Positions 56,581 through 64,000 of a stretch of 64,000 nucleotides of DNA are shown in pieces. Numbering within the stretch: the stretch's first letter is position 1; each line of letters opens with the position of its first letter. Source of the DNA: Symsagittifera roscoffensis (Eukaryota > Xenacoelomorpha > Acoela > Convolutidae); the NCBI RefSeq assembly GCF_963678635.1, contig NC_087063.1, positions 24,498,701 to 24,562,700 on the forward strand, read 5' to 3'. The notes beneath the pieces are model-generated. The model was not told where the DNA came from, ran no database searches, and saw only the letters and a list, made by a program, of their open reading frames with translations. Position numbers and translations under genes: made by a program.

Positions 56581-59500
56581 ATATGATAGCAGTCGAAAAT
56601 GACTATGAACCTATTATATATGAACAACCATTTTCATCACACATATATGAAAATCAATCAGAACTCCTTCACAATTATTATATTGAACCCATCCATTCCA
56701 CACCGACGACGCAAAAAACTAATGAAATTAACACTACAAATCAACCCAATGAGAATGACAAAACAAAATGCTTGAATACAAATCACATCTATCAAAATAT
56801 ACAAAAAGAACAACCCAAAGAAAAAATTTGGACAATACCATTTCTCTTAGAAAGTCCAAGAAACAAAGAATTTCAACCACCAGATCTTGAAATTGATTTT
56901 TTAATTGATTCAGGAGCAGAATCAAATATAATAAACATTCCCACATGGAATGAAATAAAAACCTTACACCCAAAATTAACACCTCTTGAAACCTCCAGTA
57001 AACTAGCAACAGCACAAGGATCAACATTGGTAAACTATGAAAAAATTCAATAATTTCTTCTCCCCACAAGAACAATGGAGCAAAATAAAATTTTAACTAA
57101 ACCATTTAAACAAATATTCCATATCACTGATATTAAACACAAAATCATAGGAATACCATTTATCTCTAAATATATACCAACAATCAACATATTAAACAGT
57201 AAAATACTAATCAAAGATAAATACACAAAAACAAAAGACACATCCCTAACACTTTTTCAAAGGTTAAACAAACAACCACCATTCTTTTCAAAATTTTATC
57301 CAATATATAACCAACAAAGAAAACTCCTGAAACCACTATCAGGAAACATATATAATTTTTCAATAAAACAAGTTCACCAATATGATAAAAAACAAAATAA
57401 ACAACAACTCTATATGTCAGACTTTGACTTCAAACCTATCCATAAGTTTTTCAAAATCACAATCTCATCCATAAAATATTTGAAAAACTCGAATTCAGAT
57501 ATTATATCTCTACATGTATACAACAATACACCCTATCAAGTAACATTACCTTTAGGACTTTTAGGCTATTGCGAAACCAACGCTACAATATCACCAATAC
57601 ACGAAAAAGCATATCGCGTAAATAATATACTCCAATTATTAGATATTTGTCAATCCACAATTCTTAATGAAGAATTATCCATAAATAATATAATAAGTAA
57701 CGAAAAAAGAAATACGGATTATTTCACAAAAACCCCATATTTCAAACCGACATTCAACATAAATAACTACACAGAGAATCAACAGAAATTTTTAACAATG
57801 TCTAATTTCCAACATTCACAAATAACACAAGACGAATTTGAAAAATTAGCCAAACAGCTAATTAAATATTCATCAGTCTATGCAACATCCAAATTTGATG
57901 TTGGCAAAATCAGCTCATCACTACATCTCCCATTAAAACCAGACGCAGTTTTCAAAAAACAAAGAGCAAGTAAAGTACCAATTCACTTACACGATAAAGT
58001 GAACAGATTACTCGACATTTTAGAACAATACAACATTATATCACCAGTAAATAAAGAAGAACAACCAAAAGGCAACACATTTATCAACCCTGTTATCATT
58101 CTAGCCAAAGGAGAATCATTAAAAATCGTTCTCGACGCTAGATACCTCAACTCACTCATAGATGAATCAAAGTGTAATTGGCCTATTGAACCAATACAAG
58201 TTATTTTAACAAAAATAAACGGAAAATACTTTACAACCGCAGATATGAATAGTGCATACAATCAAATGCCATTAGATGAACAATCGCGACGTTTAACACA
58301 ATTTGTTATTGGAAACCAACAGTATGAATTCAACCGCTTATTCTATGGAATATCCATAGGACCAGCAGCATTTTCAGCTTTTATGAGCAAAATTTTTCGA
58401 CCACTAATACTCAAGAAAAACGCAATCACCTATTTAGACGATGTTTTTATGCAATCACAGATTAAAGAAGAAATGTTCAATGTTTTAGAACAATATCACC
58501 AAATACTTCAGAACGAAAATCTGAAGGCCGCCCCCGATAAATCACACTTCTTTTTGACAAGAGTTAAATTCTTAGGACATAACATAGAAAGAAAAACAAT
58601 CACTCCATTAAAATCACGCATTGACGCTATTCAGAAACTCCAACCACCAACAAATAAAAAGAAAATCCAAGAATTCCTTGGAATGTTAAACTTTTTAAGC
58701 AAATATGTTTATAAAATGCAATTATATCTAAGACCATTCTATAATATACTTAGACAACAAAATAATTTTGAATGGAATACAGAACATCAAGCACGATTTG
58801 AAGAAATAAAGAAACTCTTAACTGAACAAATTTCAAACACAATTCCAGATTCAAATCAACCATTTTATGCAATGTGCGATGCTTCGAACTTTGGCATCGG
58901 CGCAGCGTTATTACAATCACATAATGGTACAAACAAAATGAACCTTATATCAGCAAATTCTCGATTATTCACTCAAGCAGAGCTAAGACTCTCAACCCTA
59001 ATGAGAGAATGTACAGCCATAATCTATACACTTACAGAATAGGAATTTCTGATACTTGGATCAAAACATCCAACAGTTCTATTCACAGATCACAAACCAA
59101 TCATTTTTCTCTTTACTCAAAAATCCAACCCAAATCACCGAGTTTACAGATTTCAATTAATTTTAATGAAATTTCCAAACTTACATATAGTTTGGACAGC
59201 AGGAAAGAATCTTGCATCACCAGACACATTAAGTCGAAATACGCCACCGGAATTACTTACACGTAAAACCACAGTTGAAATACCCAAAAATATAAAATTC
59301 TACCTTGCAAAAAAACGAAACATCACCCCGACTAGAATGCAAATATGCAGTAAAAACTGACGTTGAACAATCACAGATAAACAATCTACAACACTTCCCA
59401 CTTTATTTAGATTGTCAAAATAATCACTATGAAGTTGACCTACTTGGAACATCAACTTTTAAACCAATCCCATATTCACAATGGATAAAAAATAACACCC

Positions 59501-61466
59501 AACAAAAAAGAGTAAAACAACACTCGCATAAAAAGACCTTTTTTCCACTAATTGAAAAAGAAAACCTAACTGATAAAATAAATTTATCAGGACCACAAAC
59601 AAACGATTCAAAATACACAATAAATCAAGTATTTGACTTCCATGACCCACTTTATACAATTCCTTTATCTAAATTAGAAATAGAAAACATTTTTCTCCCC
59701 CCAACAGAAACAATTACAATTTCAACATTGAAACAATACCAAAATCTTGACCCAGTAATTAGACAACTAAAATCATGGCACAAATATAAAACTAAACCCG
59801 TCAAGGCAGATACAACTATTTTAGGAAATAAAACACTCCTCCGATATTTTCGAAAATTTAATAATACAGCAATTAATGAAAACACAGACCTTCTAGAATA
59901 TCAATTAAATGAATCTACAGTTTCCTGTCTACCTTTAAGCATGATTCTCATAGCTTTTAACATTTCCCATACACAAAACATTAAAGGACACTCTGGATCA
60001 GAGAAAACATATTCGAATTTAATACAAAATTTTTATTTCCCAAATGCACCAATTTGGATAAAAGTACTATGCAATGATTGTATAGTTTGTCAGCTAAATA
60101 AAACTTATCCAAATCGAAAACAAATAGCACAAAAACAAGATTTAAAGGACAAAAGTTATATATATAAACCATCGTATCTCATTCGATACAAAAGGACCAA
60201 TTTCACCATCATCTGAAGGAAACTCCTACATTATGGTAATTGTTGACCGCATTTACACATTATGTAGCACTTAACCCAGTACCACATTGTAACGCTTATG
60301 ACGCTTACACAACACTTTATGAACACTGGATAGCCAAGTTCGGATTACCCGAAATTTTAGTTATAGACAACGGTACAGAATTCATTAATAATGAAATCAT
60401 CACACTATGTCATTTATATAACATTAAGCACAAACCACGTACATCTCATGCACCTTGGACAATCGGCTTAGTCAAAGGTATGAACCGTTCACTACAAGAA
60501 TATCTTAGATGTATCATCAATGGAAATGATACAAGATATACTGAATGGTCAGCAGATGTAAAACTATTTCCCTTAGCATATAATTCACAAATCACGACAA
60601 CTCTAGGAATGTCACCATATGAAATGGTTTTTAACCAAAAGCCACGCAAACCAATAATGTTTACAGCAAATTCTCATAAAAACGCACAAGGTTATTGTCA
60701 ACCAAATAAAGACTCAATTTGTTATAACCTACCTTTACATACACACGATGAAGATCATTTTCATCACCCACAAATTCTTAAATTAGCCTCCGGTACACAC
60801 ACCGAATGGATTTTAAACAGAGATAAAAAACACAATGAAATTTACCAAAAAGTAACAAAAAAGTTGTTACAAAGGCAAAACATTAATGAACAAATAAATT
60901 CACGCTTTACACCAGCCTCCGATTTAAAAATTGGAACCTTTGTTTTAATACCCAATTTTAATACTCAAAAAGGAATTTCTAAAAAATTACAACCCCTTCG
61001 TAAAGGACCATACCAAATAATTGCAAAACCCACTGATGTCACATATAAAATCACCGACTCAGACAAAAAAGAAATCGTTCAACACCGAAATAACCTATTA
61101 CCTTATTATCCAAAAGAATACGCACTCCGCGAACTAACTCAATTATATTCTTTTACAGGTTTAAAATTTATTCAAAATGACCCACATACGGAAAATACAA
61201 CAAAGGAACAAAAAGATTTTCACCTCAAAAAACAAATAACAAAATCAACCACCACAAAAAACAATACAAAAAATCTAGATCAAAATACATCTCAAAAAGA
61301 AAGAAAAAATAGAAAAATGACAGAACAAATAATACCCCAAGAACAAATCGACAAATCAGAACATAGAGAGTCTTCACGACTTAGAAATCAACCACGTAAA
61401 AATTATAAATTATTCATCCCACAATCTAAAATATTAAAGAAAGTCGAATTTCAAAAACAACTTTAA
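56581..61466 (+). pseudogene. pol: Pol: protease, RT, RNase H, integrase, element B
   Basis: DSGA at 56907-56918. RT has TADMNSAYNQMPLDEQ and YLDD at 58431-58442. RNase H has MCDASNFGIGAALLQ intact. Integrase HHCC is at 59965-60115, first Asp in SFDTKGP near 60182, second Asp in VIDNGTEF, Lys at 60474-60476 in place of the Glu of D,D(35)E, and GPY in RKGPYQII. Breaks: TAA 57051 (Leu in A), TAG 59040 (Tyr in A), an extra A near 59310, a frame change near 60150, and an extra C in GTTGACCGCA near 60243, shared with A. From 60240 to 61466 one frame is open (IN core to tail). Confidence 0.93.
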
Positions 61467-62057
61467 TTTTGTATTTCACAGTCTTAGACCTTTGAAACAT
61501 TTTGAATTTTCATTTTTCAAAATAACATGCTGACAAACACGCAATGAATCTATTTCAAATTTAAACCAATAGGATTCATCCAATCCGTCACCTTCTCTAA
61601 CTTAAACTCAGATCAATTAGACGAACCATATAAAACTCCAGGCATATCTATAACTATAACTTTACGACCTCCAGGTCAAAAACAAGCAAACCATTCAAAC
61701 TTGACAACTAAAATAAATATCACCATAATATCATAACCCTCCCTTATCTAATAAACCAAAGATCAACAATATTTCCCCAACTCAGACCTCAAATACCCCC
61801 CAAACAAATATGTTAAATTAGCCAAAACAAAAGAACGACCATTTTAATTAGCCTAAAGTATAAAAATCTCAAAAATACCCCAGATCATTTGACAAATGAA
61901 AATAAAGACAAAGAAGACCTCCCGATCACCATAAAAATTGCCCCCAACAATTTTTCACAAAACTCAACCCACTTGTCAAAAAACCAATAAATAATCCGAC
62001 CACACTTGAAAATTGCCCCAAACAACAAAAAATATTCGATATGAAGTCATTTTGTAA
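61467..62057 (+). other. Spacer between pol and membrane ORFs, element B
   Basis: No open frame; aligns with 32464-33035 with small indels. Confidence 0.45.
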
Positions 62058-62288
62058 ATGCTCTTCTCTCAATCAGTCACTATAATTATCACAAACCTCA
62101 AACAATTTTTTACGATACTTAAAACTTTTATAATATTTCTTTTTGATATCTTTGAATCTTTTGTAATAATCTTAATCATTTTTTGCAATATTTTTTTAAT
62201 TTTCTATTCCCTATTTGAACTATACCTCCAACTTTCAAAAGCTATTGACTATATCCACAGGTACGATTCACAAAATTTATCTAAATGA
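62058..62288 (+). CDS. Small membrane ORF 1 (76 residues)
   Basis: ATG 62058, intact. One long hydrophobic stretch (FFTILKTFIIFLFDIF, then SFVIILIIFCNIFLIFYSLF) predicts one or two membrane spans, with a short polar C-terminus (YIHRYDSQNLSK). Its TGA overlaps the next ATG as ATGA (62285-62288), a layout used for coupled termination-reinitiation in some viruses. Size and topology resemble viroporins or small envelope-accessory proteins; this is an analogy only. Broken in A. Confidence 0.6.
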   Translation: MLFSQSVTIIITNLKQFFTILKTFIIFLFDIFESFVIILIIFCNIFLIFYSLFELYLQLSKAIDYIHRYDSQNLSK

Positions 62289-62473
62289 TACGAACCATTT
62301 TTAGTAGAACCGATATTTTTTTACTATTTGTAATTTTTACAACATTTCTATCATCCCTCATCTTGACAATATGCAAATGTATAAAAAAAGCAATCATCAC
62401 ATTCGCCCTAGCAACAATTCTCCTAATTCTTTTTTTAGAAGAATACTATAATAAACATAAACTTTTTCACTAA
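62285..62473 (+). CDS. Small membrane ORF 2 (62 residues)
   Basis: ATG 62285, intact. Two hydrophobic segments (LLFVIFTTFLSSLILTI and ITFALATILLILFL) around a short Cys/Lys loop (CKCIKKA), ending EEYYNKHKLFH. Stop TAA 62471-62473, after which the same frame stays open for 379 codons (ORF-X). It is therefore the only upstream ATG in the ORF-X frame. Confidence 0.6.
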   Translation: MIRTIFSRTDIFLLFVIFTTFLSSLILTICKCIKKAIITFALATILLILFLEEYYNKHKLFH

Positions 62474-63613
62474 AAGAATAGACCAAAAAAGCTATCAAAA
62501 ATTGCTACCCAACAGTCACAAAGTCAGTCTTCACCGACATCATCCCAAGATAACCCAACAACACCTTCAACTACCCAAAATCCTCAAACATCTACACGAA
62601 TTTCCTTTCAAGATAACCCATATACTTTTGAAGAACGACACGCACGCTTATCTGAACCACTAGAACCCGTTCAACGGCAAGCACCTTTAAGTGAACCAAC
62701 ATACAATCTATACCCAACACTACCACCAGAACTAAGTAGAATACGATATCCTAGTCAAAACCAAAACACAATCGAAATAAATAGACAAATTATACATCCT
62801 CGAAGAAATAGAAATTTTCAAACTCCCCGAGTTCATTTTGAAATACCTCAATCCCCATCACAAAACACTCCAGAAAACCCTACTGGTATCTTACCAGAAA
62901 CCCCTACACTTCTTTCACAACGTAGCACCTCAAGCCTACCCTCAGATTACTTAGGTTCAACACCAACATCTGAACAAATACGTGAAAATCCCTTCAATCC
63001 CCCAAACCAAACATCACGACTACCATATTGGACAACACATTCATTCACACAAGGTGAACCAAATATAACCAATGACCCAATAGATATTTCTTCAGATACA
63101 ACATCCTCATCACTACCGGAAACACTATCACTACCATCAACACCATCAATTAGCCAAATTTCACCGACACCTTTTAACTTCAATTTTCCAAATAATCTCG
63201 ACGCAAGATATCGAGAACAATCATCAACAACTATTCCTTTAAGACTAGATTGGAATACATTTACAGTACCTCCACCACTATTTGGACAACACTTAGAAAG
63301 TAATCGCCTTCACAACTGGGCACTCAATAGACTACAATATCGACAAGACATCTACGACGATATTCGTGAACACAATATACAAATACTCCAACAAAATAGT
63401 TTACAATTAAAGTTTGAAATCACAGTTAAATTAAACAACATTACTCAACATCCCTATCCATTAAACCCACCAAATATAACAGCTCAATCACTACCACCAC
63501 CATTTATAACAACTGAAGTAATATATAAATACGACAGATACACCAAAAAGACAATTGGTTACATCACATTTTATAACCCATATTCAGGATTATCAAACAC
63601 ATGTATATTCTAA
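62474..63613 (+). CDS. ORF-X: 379-codon ORF without ATG
   Basis: Uninterrupted from the TAA at 62471 to TAA 63611, with no ATG in frame, so ATG-based gene finders will miss it. N-terminal about 230 residues are Pro/Ser/Thr/Gln-rich (TSTRISFQDNPYTFEERHAR, RRNRNFQTPRVHFEIPQSPS, SSLPSDYLGSTPTSEQIREN). The C-terminal about 150 look folded (LRLDWNTFTVPPPLFGQ, HNWALNRLQYRQDIYDDI, YKYDRYTKKTIGYITFYNP). No signal peptide. Expression could be by readthrough of the TAA from membrane ORF 2, by splicing to an upstream ATG (TTTTTCACTAAAAG just before it could be an acceptor), or from a non-ATG start. Family not recognised. Overlaps env by 13 bases. Confidence 0.7.
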   Translation, partial: KNRPKKLSKIATQQSQSQSSPTSSQDNPTTPSTTQNPQTSTRISFQDNPYTFEERHARLSEPLEPVQRQAPLSEPTYNLYPTLPPELSRIRYPSQNQNTIEINRQIIHPRRNRNFQTPRVHFEIPQSPSQNTPENPTGILPETPTLLSQRSTSSLPSDYLGSTPTSEQIRENPFNPPNQTSRLPYWTTHSFTQGEPNITNDPIDISSDTTSSSLPETLSLPSTPSISQISPTPFNFNFPNNLDARYREQSSTTIPLRLDWNTFTVPPPLFGQHLESNRLHNWALNRLQYRQDIYDDIREHNIQILQQNSLQLKFEITVKLNNITQHPYPLNPPNITAQSLPPPFITTEVIYKYDRYTKKTIGYITFYNPYSGLSNTCIF

Positions 63614-64000
63614 ACTTATTAATTTTTCTCCAACTCCTTTTTCTAGTATTCTCAAACCAAAACATAAACCCTTCCCCCCGCACAGGACCACAAGATTTAT
63701 TAGTAACACATTACGATTGTGAAGAAAACGAACAAAAAACACTACACAAATATGCAATAAATCAAGTATCACAATGCCAAACAGAACCACAAGCCATAGA
63801 AACTACAAATGTAATTGCAACACTTTACTCAAAAGCCCGAGCAACAACAGTTATCGGATATAAATTCACAGCAACATTTTCCGAAAAGAAAGTACATTGT
63901 TCACAAGTCTCAAACGGAAATAAAAACCGACTTGACCATGAATCATTCTACCAGAGTAATATCGAACGACTTTTACATCTAAATCCCGAAGATTGTAAAA
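63601..64000 (+). CDS. env: Envelope-like glycoprotein, N-terminal part, element B
   Basis: ATG 63601 begins a clear signal peptide (MYILNLLIFLQLLFLVFS) and the frame is open to the window end (about 133 residues). HYDCEENEQKTLHKYAINQV and the paired Cys of SQCQTEP follow. Here the junction that is frameshifted in A near 34850 is intact, so B shows the N-terminal part is one continuous frame with the long C-terminal part seen in A. The start inside the end of ORF-X suggests a spliced or reinitiated message. Confidence 0.78.
   Translation, partial: MYILNLLIFLQLLFLVFSNQNINPSPRTGPQDLLVTHYDCEENEQKTLHKYAINQVSQCQTEPQAIETTNVIATLYSKARATTVIGYKFTATFSEKKVHCSQVSNGNKNRLDHESFYQSNIERLLHLNPEDCK

Larger units (their letters stand above)
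51120..64000 (+). mobile_element. Element B: second giant envelope-bearing element, cut by window end
   Basis: Same layout as element A: 5' LTR 51120-51527, primer site, leader ORF, basic ORF, Gag-Pol, two membrane ORFs, ORF-X and the start of env at 63601. Overall about 94-95% identical to A in the parts I compared by eye. The accessory ORFs are intact here although gag-pol is broken. The 3' half lies beyond the window. Confidence 0.93.

Noticed and set aside
26333-59042. Recoded stop codons in gag-pol of the giant elements
   Set aside because: The stops in A (26333, 27314, 29870) and B (54820, 57051, 59040) lie at different sites where the other copy has a sense codon, so they are private decay rather than a recoding signal.

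Overview
The window is AT-rich animal nuclear DNA, most likely from an arthropod. It has a multi-exon serine-protease-type gene with GT-AG introns and a signal peptide, Ty3/gypsy, hAT, Tc1-type and LINE elements, satellites, and a 200-N scaffold gap at 18864-19063. A springtail-like genome would fit, but no diagnostic gene is present, so the taxon is a guess. Nothing looks bacterial. Almost all of the sequence is mobile or repetitive.

1-18.9 kb: two coding exons of a secreted serine protease homologue lie on the minus strand (exon 1 15093-15333, exon 2 9994-10351; splice sites and phase match). Catalytic His and Asp are both replaced. Intron 1 (4.7 kb) holds hAT-type MITEs, foldback units with TIR GGCTCTTTTCC, an older palindromic element and a 22-bp minisatellite. 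Below exon 2 is a decayed minus-strand Ty3/gypsy element (gag, RNase H and integrase remnants, 1-2711 and 9171-9340). A complete 6454-bp plus-strand Ty3/gypsy element (2712-9165; 220-bp LTRs, TSD ATATG) has inserted into its LTR. In both of these elements the gag ATG is formed across the LTR/primer-binding-site junction.

19-41 kb: another decayed minus-strand Ty3/gypsy element (19.8-22.1 kb and 41.02-41.2 kb) is split inside gag by an 18,920-bp LTR element, here called element A (22099-41018; 410-bp LTRs, TSD TTAA). Element A and its relative element B (51120 to beyond 64000) are the main find. They are giant Ty3/gypsy-type, envelope-bearing elements. Order: LTR, primer site, long structured leader with a 77-codon ORF, a basic 155-aa ORF overlapping gag, a one-frame Gag-Pol, two tiny overlapping membrane ORFs, a ~380-codon Pro/Ser/Thr-rich ORF with no ATG (ORF-X), an envelope-like glycoprotein, a ~600-codon ORF of unknown family (ORF-Y), a long 3' UTR and the LTR. 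Neighbouring 3' ORFs are joined by ATGA or short overlaps, suggesting coupled translation or spliced subgenomic RNAs. Both copies are broken in gag-pol, mostly by private lesions. They share an integrase frameshift and a Glu-to-Lys change at the D,D(35)E position, inside a patch far more similar than its surroundings.

41-51 kb: a TA-flanked 730-bp foldback element, a G-rich hairpin, an 80-bp satellite (44.1-45.4 kb), a degenerate 23-bp satellite with inverted segments (45.8-50.5 kb), and a 5'-truncated LINE fragment inserted in it with an 8-bp TSD.
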